Below, piece after piece: positions 9,415-18,153 of a DNA stretch of 64,000 nucleotides (position 1 is its first letter; every line of letters starts with the position of its first letter). Below the pieces are notes generated by a model. The model saw nothing but the letters and a program-made list of their open reading frames with translations, did no database searches and had not been told where the DNA came from. Source of the stretch: Streptomyces capitiformicae. Lineage in GTDB: Bacteria; Actinomycetota; Actinomycetes; Streptomycetales; Streptomycetaceae. Position numbers and translations under genes: made by a program. Where the stretch lies: NCBI RefSeq assembly GCF_002214185.1, contig NZ_CP022161.1, positions 10,237,486 to 10,301,485 on the forward strand, given 5' to 3'.

Positions 9415-9434
9415 GGAATCCGAACTCGGATCCC
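9415..9434. promoter_or_regulatory. Near-palindrome in the atrA-ndh intergenic region
   Basis: GGAATCCGA-AC-TCGGATCCC, one mismatch between the arms, about 95 bp upstream of atrA in the 403-bp divergent region. GGAA...TTCC-type palindromes are the kind of site AtrA-like regulators bind, so autoregulation is plausible. Confidence 0.3.
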
Positions 9435-9722
9435 GGTCCCGACCGAACCTCTTGAACGCATCCCCCCTACACCCCGTCGAGACACGAACATAGTTGAGAG
9501 GGAGTCAATTCAGAAGGGGCAGGTTCCGCACGGAGCGACCCCCGATCGGAGTACGGGCCGGTTACGTCCCGTTTGCGCCCCCTCCTGCCACCCGGCTCAC
9601 ACCATCTGACCTGCGCATCTGCCGCACACTCCGGTAAACCGGCCAACCCCGCGCCCCCAAGGCGACCGGTCACACAAATTGCCGGGCCTGTGGACAAACC
9701 AACGAGAGAGGTGCGTCATGGG

Positions 9723-11087
9723 ATGGTGAAGGAACGGATGCGCATCCTCATCGTCGGCGGCGGCTACGTCGGGCTCTACACCGCGCTGCGTCTGCAGAAG
9801 CAGCTCAAACAACAATTGACGCGTGGCGACATCGAGATCGTCATCGTGTCGCCCGACCCTTATATGACGTATCAACCCTTCCTTCCGGAGGCCGCCGCGG
9901 GCTCCATCTCGCCCCGCCACGTGGTCGTCCCGCTGCGCCGCGTCCTGGACCAGTGCAAGGTCGTCATCGGTGAGGCCACCGAGATCAACCACGCCAAGCG
10001 CACGGCGACCCTCACCACCCTCGCCACCGAGGAGGGCGGGGAGGCCGAGCAGCTGACGTACGACGAACTCGTCCTCGCCCCCGGCTCGATCTCGCGCACG
10101 CTTCCGATCCCCGGGCTCGCCGACCACGGCATCGGCTTCAAGAGCGTCGAAGAGGCCATCGGCCTGCGCAACCACGTCATCGAGCAGATGGACATCGCCT
10201 CCTCCACCCGCGACCCCGCGATCCGCGACGCGGCCCTCACCTTCGTCTTCGTCGGCGGCGGCTTCGCCGGGGTGGAGGCGCTCGGCGAACTGGAGGACAT
10301 GGCCCGCTATACCGCGCGCTACTACCACAACGTCACGCCCGAGGACATGAAGTGGATCCTCGTGGAGGCCTCCGACCGCATCCTCCCGGAGGTCGGCGAG
10401 GAGATGGGCCGCTACACGGTCACCGAACTGCGCCGCCGCAACATCGACGTACGCCTCCACACCCGCCTCGAATCATGTGTGGACCGCGTCGCCGTCCTCA
10501 GTGACGGAGCCCGCTTCCCGACCCGTACGGTCGTCTGGACCGCCGGTGTGAAACCGCACCCCATCCTCGCCGCCACCGACCTCCCGCTGAACGGGCGCGG
10601 CCGTCTGAAGTGCACCCCCGAACTGTCCGTGGAGGGTGTCACGCACGCGTGGGCGGCGGGTGACGCGGCCGCCGTCCCCGACGTCACCGCCTCCGAACCC
10701 GGCAAGGAGACCGCCCCCAACGCCCAGCACGCCGTACGGCAGGCCACGACCCTCGGCGACAACATCGTCCGCTCCCTGCGCGGCGAGCCGCTGGAAACGT
10801 ACGCCCACGCTTACGTCGGCTCGGTCGCCTCCCTGGGCCTGCACAAGGGTGTCGCCCACGTCTACGGCCGGAAGCTGAAGGGCTACCCTGCCTGGTTCAT
10901 GCACCGCGTCTACCACCTGAGCAGGGTGCCGACCTTCAACCGCAAGGCCCGCGTCCTCGCCGAATGGACCCTCTCGGGCCTGTTCAAACGGGAGATCGTC
11001 TCCCTCGGATCACTCGAACATCCCCGTGCGGAGTTCGAACTGGCGGCCGGTGGAAAGCCTCCTGCAGACCCGAAGGGGTCGTCCTGA
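9723..11087 (+). CDS. ndh: Type II NADH dehydrogenase (NDH-2)
   Basis: About 454 residues. Two dinucleotide-binding motifs are visible: an N-terminal FAD site (ILIVGGGYVGLYTALRLQ) and a central NADH site (FVFVGGGFAGVEALGELE). There is also the family segment LAPGSISRTLPIPGL and a C-terminal AWAAGDAAAVPD. NDH-2 is a peripheral membrane flavoprotein that passes electrons from NADH to menaquinone without proton pumping. The start could be ATG 9723 or ATG 9738; the former is kept because a GAGAGG stretch lies upstream. It is divergent from atrA, as in S. coelicolor. Confidence 0.85.
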   Translation: MVKERMRILIVGGGYVGLYTALRLQKQLKQQLTRGDIEIVIVSPDPYMTYQPFLPEAAAGSISPRHVVVPLRRVLDQCKVVIGEATEINHAKRTATLTTLATEEGGEAEQLTYDELVLAPGSISRTLPIPGLADHGIGFKSVEEAIGLRNHVIEQMDIASSTRDPAIRDAALTFVFVGGGFAGVEALGELEDMARYTARYYHNVTPEDMKWILVEASDRILPEVGEEMGRYTVTELRRRNIDVRLHTRLESCVDRVAVLSDGARFPTRTVVWTAGVKPHPILAATDLPLNGRGRLKCTPELSVEGVTHAWAAGDAAAVPDVTASEPGKETAPNAQHAVRQATTLGDNIVRSLRGEPLETYAHAYVGSVASLGLHKGVAHVYGRKLKGYPAWFMHRVYHLSRVPTFNRKARVLAEWTLSGLFKREIVSLGSLEHPRAEFELAAGGKPPADPKGSS

Positions 11088-11321
11088 CCGGATCCAGGAA
11101 CTCCACCGTTCAGACCGACGTCTGACGAATGTCGGTCCGGTCGGCCAGACTGTTCCGCGACATGATCCACGGACATGATCCACGACGATCAACACCCACG
11201 AGGACCCACGAAGCACTCACGACCAGGCGCCCCCACCGCTGAATTCCGGGCAACCCCCGGACCCACGGCCGGATCCGGAGCCGGCCACAGACAACACCAC
11301 GAGGCACGAGGCAAGGATTCG

Positions 11322-13028
11322 GTGAACTTCACGCGCTGGAGCGCCCGGCTCCCCGGTACGCAGCGCCGCGCCGCAGCGCGGACCGAACACACGGTCACCC
11401 CGGACCGGCGGGGAGAAGGCTCCGTGCCCGCGGCCCGCGCCGAACGGCAGACCGACGACCCACCGGACGACACACCGAGCGTGCCGTCCGTCCCCGCCGG
11501 CCCGTCCGTCCCCGCCGTGGACGAGCTCCCGACCCGAGAGATCCTCGACCGCATCCCGGCCCTCGTCGCCCTCGTGCACGGCCCGGACCACCGCACCGCC
11601 TACGTCAACGACGCCTACGTAGCGGCCTTCGGCGTACGCCCCCTCGGCGAGCCCGCCCACGAGGCCCTGCCCGAGCTGGAAGCCCTCGGTCTGCTCCCGC
11701 TCCTCGACCAGGTCCTGCGCAGCGCCAAACCCCGCACGGTCAAGTCCCGCAAGGCCCCCACCGGCCGCTCGTACACGATCACCTGCACCCCGGTCGACGT
11801 GCCGGGCGCGGGCGGCACCAAGCCCGGCGAGGGCGGAGTCCTCATCTTCGCCGCCGACGTCACCGACCACGCCGAGGCCGCCGAGCGCCTGCGCGCCAGC
11901 GAGCGCAGCCAGCGCCAGACCGCCGTCACCCTCCAGCGCTCCCTCCTCCCGCAGGAGCTCGAACAGCCCGACGACCTGCGTATCGCCGCCGTCTACCACC
12001 CCGGCGGCACGGAGGCCGCCGTCGGCGGCGACTGGTACGACGTGATCACCCTCGGCGGCGGCCGCACGGCCCTCGTCATCGGCGACGTCATGGGCAGAGG
12101 AGTACGAGCGGCCGCCGTCATGGGCCAACTCCGTACGGCCGTCCGCGCGTACGCCCGCCTGGACCTCCCCCCGCACGAGGTCCTGCAACTGCTCGACGGC
12201 CTGGCGACGGAAATCGACGCCAACCAGATCGCCACCTGCGCCTACGCCGTCCACGACCCCAACGAGGGCCGCCTGATCTACGCCTCCGCAGGCCACCTCC
12301 CCATCCTCGTCCGCGACGAGAGCGGTACGGTCCTGCGCGCCGACGAGCCGACCGGCCCTCCACTCGGCACAGGCGGCTGGATGCACGCCTCGGGCTCGGT
12401 CCCCCTCGGCCCCGGCTCGACAGCGGTCCTCTACACGGACGGCCTGGTGGAACGCCGCAACGAGGACCTGGACGAGGGAATCGCGGCCTTGGAACGGGCC
12501 CTGGCCGGCGCCACGGGCACCCCCCAGGTCGTCTGCGACCGCCTGGTCCGCTCCACGGGCGTGACGGCGGACCACGACGACGACGTCGCCGTCCTCGTCC
12601 TCCAACACCCCGCCCGCACAGGCCCCGACAGCGAACTCTTCCGCAACGCGGCCCTGGAACTGCTGGGCGGCGTAGAAGCGGCCCCCCGAGCCCGAGCCTT
12701 CGCCTCCGGAGTCCTGACCAGCTGGCGCTTCCCCCCGGAACTCCACGACCTGGGCGTCCTGGCGGCAAGCGAGCTGGTCGCCAACTCCCTCCAGCACGGC
12801 ACCCCACCCATGCGCCTACGCCTACGCCGCACCGACCGCCGCCTCATCGTCGAGGTCACCGACGGCAACGACCACCTCCCCCGCCGCCGCCGCGCCGAAC
12901 CCGGCGACGAGTCCGGCCGAGGCATCGCCATCATCGCCACCATCGCCTCCAACTGGGGCAGCCGCCGAGCCCCCGGCGGCGGCAAGTCGGTCTGGTGCGA
13001 GTTCGCACTGCCCCGGGGGACGACCTGA
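11322..13028 (+). CDS. PAS / PP2C (SpoIIE-type) phosphatase / HATPase signalling protein
   Basis: About 568 residues, GTG start after AAGGATTCG. A Pro-rich N-terminus leads into a PAS-like domain (about 65-180: PTREILDRIPALVALVHGPD). Next is a SpoIIE-type Mn-dependent serine phosphatase (200-425: LQRSLLPQELEQPDDLRIAA, GGDWYDV, VIGDVMGRG, ILYTDGLVERR-type motifs). Last is an RsbW-like histidine-kinase ATPase domain (435-565: ASELVANSLQHG, ESGRGIAI). Streptomyces carry many such proteins, which control anti-sigma/anti-anti-sigma switches. No partner gene is adjacent. It lacks transmembrane segments, so it should be cytoplasmic. Confidence 0.85.
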   Translation: MNFTRWSARLPGTQRRAAARTEHTVTPDRRGEGSVPAARAERQTDDPPDDTPSVPSVPAGPSVPAVDELPTREILDRIPALVALVHGPDHRTAYVNDAYVAAFGVRPLGEPAHEALPELEALGLLPLLDQVLRSAKPRTVKSRKAPTGRSYTITCTPVDVPGAGGTKPGEGGVLIFAADVTDHAEAAERLRASERSQRQTAVTLQRSLLPQELEQPDDLRIAAVYHPGGTEAAVGGDWYDVITLGGGRTALVIGDVMGRGVRAAAVMGQLRTAVRAYARLDLPPHEVLQLLDGLATEIDANQIATCAYAVHDPNEGRLIYASAGHLPILVRDESGTVLRADEPTGPPLGTGGWMHASGSVPLGPGSTAVLYTDGLVERRNEDLDEGIAALERALAGATGTPQVVCDRLVRSTGVTADHDDDVAVLVLQHPARTGPDSELFRNAALELLGGVEAAPRARAFASGVLTSWRFPPELHDLGVLAASELVANSLQHGTPPMRLRLRRTDRRLIVEVTDGNDHLPRRRRAEPGDESGRGIAIIATIASNWGSRRAPGGGKSVWCEFALPRGTT

Positions 13029-13063
13029 CAAGGAGCGCCCGCCGCCCCACCCCGAGAGGCAGG

Positions 13064-13351
13064 TTGGGTAGTCCGACGCCGACGAGCGCGAGCACGGCCG
13101 ACGAGGCGCGGCGCGCGGAGCTCCGGCTGCGCACCGTCGGCGTGGTGTTCCCGGGAGCACAACGCACCCTGCTCGGCCTGGTGATCGCCATGCTCCCCAG
13201 CGTGGTCCTCGCCTCCCGGATCTCCGGCTTCGTCCTGAGCGTCCGGTGGTGGCAACTGGGCGTACTCGCCGCGGCAACCTATGCCGCGGCATTCCTCGCC
13301 GCAGTCCTCTCCGCACACAAACTCCGCGTGACCGAAGCCCGAGCGACCTGA
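13064..13351 (+). CDS. Small two-helix membrane protein, function unknown
   Basis: About 95 residues from a TTG preceded by GAGAGGCAGG; the start is uncertain. Two hydrophobic helices are predicted by eye (LLGLVIAMLPSVVLAS, and LGVLAAATYAAAFLAAVLSA) with a basic tail. It follows the phosphatase gene by 35 bp and ends at a strong terminator hairpin, which supports a real plus-strand gene. No family recognised. Confidence 0.45.
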   Translation: MGSPTPTSASTADEARRAELRLRTVGVVFPGAQRTLLGLVIAMLPSVVLASRISGFVLSVRWWQLGVLAAATYAAAFLAAVLSAHKLRVTEARAT

Positions 13352-13377
13352 GGGGCGTCCCCTCGACGCCCCTCAGG
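13347..13377. terminator. Bidirectional terminator
   Basis: Perfect 13-bp stem CCTGAGGGGCGTC / GACGCCCCTCAGG with a 5-nt loop, placed between convergent genes (phosphatase/membrane protein and MFS exporter). Confidence 0.8.
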
Positions 13378-13386
13378 GCAGGCGCA

Positions 13387-14676
13387 TCAGGCCCGCGCCA
13401 CCACCGGCTCCGCGGCGGCTCCGCCCCCGGCGACCACTCGGCTCTGCGCGAGCGACGGCTGGTCCTGCACCTCCGTGAGGTGCCGCCCGAGCCGCAGCGC
13501 CAGCACGCTGATACCCAGCGAGCACAGCAGGAACGCCACGATGTACGGCGCGTGCAGCGAGGCACCCATCGGTCCGCCCACCGCCGGACCGACAGCCAAC
13601 GCGAGCTGCTTCACCAGAGCGAAAGCGGAGTTGTACTGCCCCGCCATCCCGGTCGGCGCGAGATCCGCGACCAGCGGAGCGACGGTCGGCGACAGCATCG
13701 CCTCACCCAGCCCGAACAGCGCGTACGTCGAGACGAACGCGGCCACAGCCATCTCCTGACTGCCACGCCCCAGCCCCGCGAAGCCCGCCACGCCCCAGGC
13801 CAGGGCCCAGATCAGCCCCACGGCCGCGATCACCCGCGACCGCCTGCGGCGCGCGACGAACCGCAGCACGGCGAACTGTGCGACCACGATCACCGCGGTG
13901 TTGGCCGCCAACGCCGTTCCGAGCGCGGACGTCGATATCCCGGCCGCCTCGACCCCGTACGCGCTGAGCCCCGACTCGAACTGCCCGTAGCAGGCGAAGA
14001 ACAGCACGAACCCCAGCACACACAGCCGCACCATGGCCCGGTTGCCGAGCAACTGCTTCCAGCTGCCCTTCGCCGTCGCCCCCACCGGCACACTCTCGAC
14101 CTTCGGCGCCCGAGGCATCCGCACGGTCGCCATCACACCGACGAGCAGCAGGAACATCGCCGCCTGTATGGAGAACAGCAGTGTGAAAGACCCCGCGCGT
14201 GTGGCATCGACGAGATGCCCGCCTATCAGCCCACCGACCCCGAGCCCGAGGTTCTGCAGAAAGAACTGCGTGGCGAAGTCCCGCGACCGCGTCTCCGTAC
14301 GCGAACAGTCCACGATCATCGTCGCGAGTGCCGGCTGCATCACGGCCTGCCCGGCCCCGAGCGCCGCCGCGGACAACAGAACGGTCGTCGCACTGGCCGC
14401 CAGCCCGAGGCTCAGCGACCCGACGGCAGCGGTGACCAGGGCGGTGAGCAGCACCGGAAGAGGACCGCGCCGGACGATGGCCCGCCCGGCGAACGGCAGC
14501 ACCACCAGCGCGGCCACGGCGAAAACGGCGAGCACGAGCCCCGCCGTCACAGCACCGAGCCCCCGCACCTGCGCCACATAGACATACAGATAGGGGACGG
14601 TGAAGCCGAGCCCGAACGCGCTGAGCGCGTTGCCCACATGGATCCGGCGCATCGCCGAGCCCCTCGCCCTGCTCAC
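13387..14676 (-). CDS. MFS drug exporter
   Basis: About 429 residues with twelve hydrophobic segments and the MFS signature region (LPFAGRAIVRRGPLPVLLTA between helices 2 and 3). GTG 14676 is chosen because GAGAGG stands 5 nt upstream. It is divergent from a MarR regulator over a 113-bp AT-rich gap. The pair corresponds, as I recall, to SCO4121/SCO4122, where the MarR protein controls expression of a multidrug exporter. The substrate cannot be read from sequence. Confidence 0.8.
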   Translation of the reverse strand: MSRARGSAMRRIHVGNALSAFGLGFTVPYLYVYVAQVRGLGAVTAGLVLAVFAVAALVVLPFAGRAIVRRGPLPVLLTALVTAAVGSLSLGLAASATTVLLSAAALGAGQAVMQPALATMIVDCSRTETRSRDFATQFFLQNLGLGVGGLIGGHLVDATRAGSFTLLFSIQAAMFLLLVGVMATVRMPRAPKVESVPVGATAKGSWKQLLGNRAMVRLCVLGFVLFFACYGQFESGLSAYGVEAAGISTSALGTALAANTAVIVVAQFAVLRFVARRRRSRVIAAVGLIWALAWGVAGFAGLGRGSQEMAVAAFVSTYALFGLGEAMLSPTVAPLVADLAPTGMAGQYNSAFALVKQLALAVGPAVGGPMGASLHAPYIVAFLLCSLGISVLALRLGRHLTEVQDQPSLAQSRVVAGGGAAAEPVVARA

Positions 14677-14710
14677 GTTCACCTCTCGCAGTAGGAGTTA
14701 GGAGTGAAGA

Positions 14711-14731
14711 CTTCGAAGCTAAAGTTCGAAG
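14711..14731. promoter_or_regulatory. Candidate MarR operator
   Basis: Perfect inverted repeat CTTCGAA-GCTAAAG-TTCGAAG in the divergent MFS/MarR gap. The surrounding 60 bp are markedly AT-rich for this genome. Position and symmetry suit binding by the MarR dimer. Confidence 0.6.
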
Positions 14732-14789
14732 ATAAAGACTACATGGTGAAGGACTTCAATGCCAGCAGTCTCATGCGATACTTCGGTCC

Positions 14790-15347
14790 ATGGGTGACAC
14801 CCCGGGCAGCCACGGCACCGCCGAGCCGACACTCGAAGAACAGATCGCCGCCTACCAGCGCGAGTTCCAAGACCTCGACCCCCAGGTCGAGAAGATCGTC
14901 TCGGCCCTCTCCCGCCTCAACCGCCGTATGAACGTCGCCTACGGCCGCCAGACCTCGGCCCTCGGCATCAGCAACGCCGAGTGGGAGGTCCTCAAGGCCC
15001 TCGTCCTCTCCGGCGCCCCGTACCGCATGGGCCCGAGCGATCTCGCCAAGCGGCTAGGCCTCACCCCGGCCGCCATGACCCACCGCATCGACCGCATGGT
15101 CACCGAGGGCCTGGTCACAAGGGAGCGCGACGAGACCAACCGGGTACGCGTCATCGTGGAGCTCACCCCTGAGGGCCGCGAGAAGTGGCTGGAGGCCATG
15201 CGCCTCGCCTCGGTCTTCGAGGAGGACCTCCTCCAGGACCTCTCTCCCCTCGAGCGCACCGTCCTCGGCGAGGTCCTGACCCGACTCCTACGACGCGTCG
15301 AGCACGCCCAGCCGGACGCCGGCGGACGCCTCAGCGACCTCGACTGA
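14790..15347 (+). CDS. MarR-family transcriptional regulator
   Basis: About 185 residues. A winged helix-turn-helix is obvious (ISNAEWEVLKALVLSG, MGPSDLAKRLGLTPAAMTHR, then the wing RDETNRVRVIVELTPEG). The dimerising helices are at the two ends. It is divergently paired with the MFS exporter and an intervening palindrome, the classic arrangement for ligand-relieved or autoregulated control of efflux. The ligand is unknown. Confidence 0.85.
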   Translation: MGDTPGSHGTAEPTLEEQIAAYQREFQDLDPQVEKIVSALSRLNRRMNVAYGRQTSALGISNAEWEVLKALVLSGAPYRMGPSDLAKRLGLTPAAMTHRIDRMVTEGLVTRERDETNRVRVIVELTPEGREKWLEAMRLASVFEEDLLQDLSPLERTVLGEVLTRLLRRVEHAQPDAGGRLSDLD

Positions 15348-15400
15348 AGACGTACTCTTGGGGACGCCCGAGGTTTGCCGGCGGGTCACCCGGGGGAAGC

Positions 15401-15809
15401 TTGACAGTCCACCCGCTGATCCGTAAAGTTCTTCGGGTTGCCACGGAGCCGTAACGGTTCTGCGGCAGCACCTTCGCCGCTCAAGCGGCACACAAGCCAA
15501 CCAGCACGATCTCCCAACCGGGATGAATTCGGCGTGCCCGAATTCAATTCGATTGGGTTCGACGGCCCCGATTGGGAACTGCCGAGCAGATCCGCTAAGG
15601 TTTGGAACGTCGGAACGGCCCAACAGCCGTGAAGACAAGCCCCGCTGACTGGGGATCAGGCCCGAAAGGATCTGATAGAGTCGGAACCGCCGGAAAGGGA
15701 AACGCGAAAGCGGAAACCTGGAAAGCACCGAGGAAATCGGATCGGAAAACGATCTGATAGAGTCGGAAACGCAAGACCGAAGGGAAGCGCCCGGAGGAAA
15801 GCCCGAGAG
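15401..15809 (+). promoter_or_regulatory. Ribosomal RNA operon-type promoter and leader region, with no rRNA downstream
   Basis: TTGACA (15401-15406), 17 nt, TAAAGT (15424-15429) is a near-consensus vegetative promoter. A second candidate is TTGGGA-18-TAAGGT (15572-15601). Further down, GATCTGATAGAGTCGGAA occurs twice (about 15670-15686 and 15751-15768). The tail (CGCAAGACCGAAGGGAAGCG, CCCGGAGGAAAGCCCGAGAG) matches my memory of the multi-promoter leader that precedes 16S rRNA in Streptomyces. In those operons a processing region and 16S rRNA should follow; here unrelated GC-rich sequence begins at about 15810. Confidence 0.7.
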
Positions 15810-15879
15810 TGACACCGGCAGCATCACCCCCGGCCCCCCGGCAGCACCCCCGCCCCCGGCCGGGGGCCCGGGGGTTGTC

Positions 15880-15945
15880 CCCCGGATAGACACCCTCGTG
15901 GAACCGAGCGCGAAGGTCGAGCTGCCGGGCAAGGCGCTGGGCTGA
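15880..15945 (+). pseudogene. Possible 3' end of murA
   Basis: The frame ending at TGA 15943-15945 reads VEPSAKVELPGKALG, which looks like the C-terminus of Streptomyces MurA (UDP-GlcNAc enolpyruvyl transferase), the gene next to hup in S. coelicolor as I recall. Only about 20 codons make sense, and the sequence upstream is simple GC-rich. Too short for certainty. Confidence 0.3.
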
Positions 15946-15960
15946 GCAGATGATGCACGC

Positions 15961-15998
15961 GAAGGGGCGGCCACCCGGAATCGGGTGGCCGCCCCTTC
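15961..15998. terminator. Strong bidirectional terminator
   Basis: Perfect 17-bp stem GAAGGGGCGGCCACCCG / CGGGTGGCCGCCCCTTC around GAAT, between the possible murA tail and the convergent hup gene. Confidence 0.85.
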
Positions 15999-16007
15999 AG
16001 CGTTCCA

Positions 16008-16047
16008 GGCGCGGGGAACTGCGCGACCAGCCACAGACGGCCCGCAG
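16008..16047 (+). repeat. Dispersed intergenic repeat, subfamily B, copy 1
   Basis: GGCGCGGGGAACTGCGCGAC followed by CAGCCACAGACGG. The same motif recurs at 45713-45777, also just past a gene end. Confidence 0.65.
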
Positions 16048-16072
16048 TTTCCCGGCGCTCAAAGCGGAGCGC

Positions 16073-16354
16073 TTACTTGCCCTTGGCCGCTTCCTTGAGC
16101 TTCGAGCCCGCGGAGACCTTCACGCTGTAGCCGGCCGGGATCTGGATCGGGTCGCCGGTCTGCGGGTTGCGCGCGGTGCGAGCGGCACGGTGGGTGCGCT
16201 CGAAGGTCAGGAAGCCGGGGATGGTGACCTTCTCGTCGCCCTTGGCGACGATGTCGCCGACGACCTCGGCGAACGCGGCCAGCACGGCGTCGGCGTCCTT
16301 GCGGGTCACCTCGGCGCGGTCGGCCAGCGCGGCCACCAGCTCACTGCGGTTCAT
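16073..16354 (-). CDS. hup: HU-family DNA-binding protein
   Basis: 93 residues: the complete short HU form (MNRSELVAALADRAEVTRKD at the start, GFLTFERTHRAARTARNPQT in the DNA-binding arm, lysine-rich end). HU dimers bend and compact DNA in the nucleoid. ATG 16354 has GGGAGT 8 nt upstream. Streptomyces also have a second HU with a long lysine tail (HupS); this one lacks it and so is the HupA type (SCO2950-like). Two direct repeats lie upstream. Confidence 0.92.
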   Translation of the reverse strand: MNRSELVAALADRAEVTRKDADAVLAAFAEVVGDIVAKGDEKVTIPGFLTFERTHRAARTARNPQTGDPIQIPAGYSVKVSAGSKLKEAAKGK

Positions 16355-16463
16355 GTTGTTACTCCCGTGTTCTTCTTGCCGTTGAGGCGGACCCGGGTCC
16401 TGCGTCAGACCCAACGCCCAGAGACGCATCCTGCACTCACCTGCGGCGGGAAAGCCAATCCGG

Positions 16464-16503
16464 CACCCCTGGGAGTCACACGAACACCCTTGGGAGTCAC
16501 ACG
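16464..16503. promoter_or_regulatory. Two 19-bp direct repeats upstream of hup
   Basis: CACCCCTGGGAGTCACACG (16464-16482) and CACCCTTGGGAGTCACACG (16485-16503): one mismatch, 21-bp period, that is two helical turns on one DNA face. They lie 110-150 bp upstream of the hup start, inside the hup-maeB gap. Confidence 0.5.
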
Positions 16504-16623
16504 GAAAGCGCCTCGACAAGCCTGGACTGGCCGCCACCCTAGACGGCGCAAGGCCTCCGGCCCCGCGACGCGCCGGTGCGCGGGGCCGTGGCGACCGTCA
16601 CAGATGAGCGGCGAGCGGCATTC

Positions 16624-18036
16624 TCAGTCCGACGTGGCGGCCTTCGCGGCCTCGCGCACGGCGCCGGCCACGGCGCCCGCGACCTTGTCGTTGAAAACGC
16701 TCGGGATGATGTAGTTCGGGTTCAGCTCGTCCTCGGTGACGACGTTCGCGAGCGCGGTCGCCGCGGCGAGCATCATCTCGGTGTTGACCGTGCGGGACTG
16801 GGCGTCGAGGAGACCGCGGAAGACACCCGGGAAGACCAGCACGTTGTTGATCTGGTTCGGGAAGTCGGAGCGGCCGGTGGCCACGACGGCGGCCGTCTGA
16901 CGGGCGATCGCGGGGTCGACCTCGGGGTCGGGGTTCGCGAGCGCGAACACAATGGCGTTGTCCGCCATGGCGGCCACGTCGTCGCCGTCGAGGACGTTCG
17001 GGGCCGAGACGCCGATGAAGACGTCGGCGTCGCGCACGGCCTCCTTGAGCGTGCCGGTGAGGCCCTCGGGGTTGGTGTTGTCGGCGATCCAGCGCAGCGG
17101 CGAGTCACTGGCGGCGTCGACCAGGTCGGCGCGGTCGCAGTGCACGACACCGTGGATGTCGGCGACGACGGCGTTCTTCACACCGGCGGCGATGAGCAGC
17201 TTGAGGATGGCCGTACCGGCGGCACCGGCGCCCGACATGACGACGCGGATGTCACCGATCGCCTTGCCCGCGACGCGAAGTGCGTTGGTGAGGGCGGCGA
17301 GCACGACGATCGCGGTGCCGTGCTGGTCGTCGTGGAAGACGGGGATGTCGAGGGCCTCACGGAGCCGCGCCTCGATCTCGAAGCAGCGGGGCGCGGAGAT
17401 GTCCTCCAGGTTGATGCCCGCGAAGCCGGGGGCGATCGCCTTGACGATCTCGACGATCGCGTCGGTGTCCTGGGTGTCCAGGCAGAGCGGCCAGGCGTCG
17501 ATGCCGGCGAACCGCTTGAAGAGGGCCGCCTTGCCCTCCATCACGGGCAGCGCGGCCTTGGGGCCGATGTTGCCGAGGCCCAGTACGGCGGAGCCGTCCG
17601 TCACGACCGCAACGGAGTTGCGCTTGATGGTGAGGCGGCGGGCGTCCTCGGGGTTCTCGGCGATCGCCATGCAGACGCGGGCCACGCCGGGCGTGTAGAC
17701 CATGGACAGGTCGTCACGGTTGCGGATGGGGTGCTTCGACGCCATCTCGATCTTGCCGCCGAGGTGCATCAGGAACGTACGGTCGGAGACCTTGCCGAGC
17801 GTGACGCCCTCGATCTGGCGCAGCTGTTCGACGATCTCGTCGGCGTGCGCGGTGGAGGTGGCGGCGATGGTGACGTCGATGCGGAGCTTCTCGTGGCCGG
17901 AGGCGGTCACGTCGAGGCCGGTCACCGAGCCTCCGTGGGACTCGACGGCCGTGGTGAGCTGGGAGACCGCGGTTCCGCTCGCGGGCACCTCCAGCCGGAC
18001 CGTCATCGAGTAGGAGACGCTGGGCGCCGTTGCCAT
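16624..18036 (-). CDS. maeB: NAD(P)-dependent malic enzyme with N-terminal ACT domain
   Basis: About 470 residues. Residues 5-85 look like an ACT domain (YSMTVRLEVPASGTAVSQLT), often an allosteric amino-acid sensor. The malic enzyme body follows with MVYTPGVARVC, the metal-binding region (LDIPVFHDDQHGTAIVVLAA) and the nucleotide site VVMSGAGAAGTAILKL. It decarboxylates malate to pyruvate, supplying pyruvate and reducing power. ATG 18036. Matches SCO2951 in context. Cofactor preference (NAD or NADP) cannot be decided here. Confidence 0.9.
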   Translation of the reverse strand: MATAPSVSYSMTVRLEVPASGTAVSQLTTAVESHGGSVTGLDVTASGHEKLRIDVTIAATSTAHADEIVEQLRQIEGVTLGKVSDRTFLMHLGGKIEMASKHPIRNRDDLSMVYTPGVARVCMAIAENPEDARRLTIKRNSVAVVTDGSAVLGLGNIGPKAALPVMEGKAALFKRFAGIDAWPLCLDTQDTDAIVEIVKAIAPGFAGINLEDISAPRCFEIEARLREALDIPVFHDDQHGTAIVVLAALTNALRVAGKAIGDIRVVMSGAGAAGTAILKLLIAAGVKNAVVADIHGVVHCDRADLVDAASDSPLRWIADNTNPEGLTGTLKEAVRDADVFIGVSAPNVLDGDDVAAMADNAIVFALANPDPEVDPAIARQTAAVVATGRSDFPNQINNVLVFPGVFRGLLDAQSRTVNTEMMLAAATALANVVTEDELNPNYIIPSVFNDKVAGAVAGAVREAAKAATSD

Positions 18037-18128
18037 GGCCGACTTCCTCTGCTGAGAGCACTTACGTTTGCTGCGTTTTGCCGTCCGATCGTCGCACCTA
18101 CCGCCGAGTAGGCGTTAGCCCCGTGAGA

Positions 18129-18149
18129 TTGAGAACGTTTTGTTCTCAA
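18129..18149. promoter_or_regulatory. Perfect palindrome upstream of maeB
   Basis: TTGAGAAC-GTTTT-GTTCTCAA: perfect 8-bp arms, AT-rich, about 95 bp upstream of maeB. A plausible operator for maeB or for the plus-strand RNA gene that appears to start near 18203. Confidence 0.45.
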
Positions 18150-18153
18150 CGGA

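Noticed and set aside
15401..16072. Ribosomal RNA genes
   Set aside because: Only promoter/leader-type sequence is present; no 16S, 23S or 5S sequence follows.
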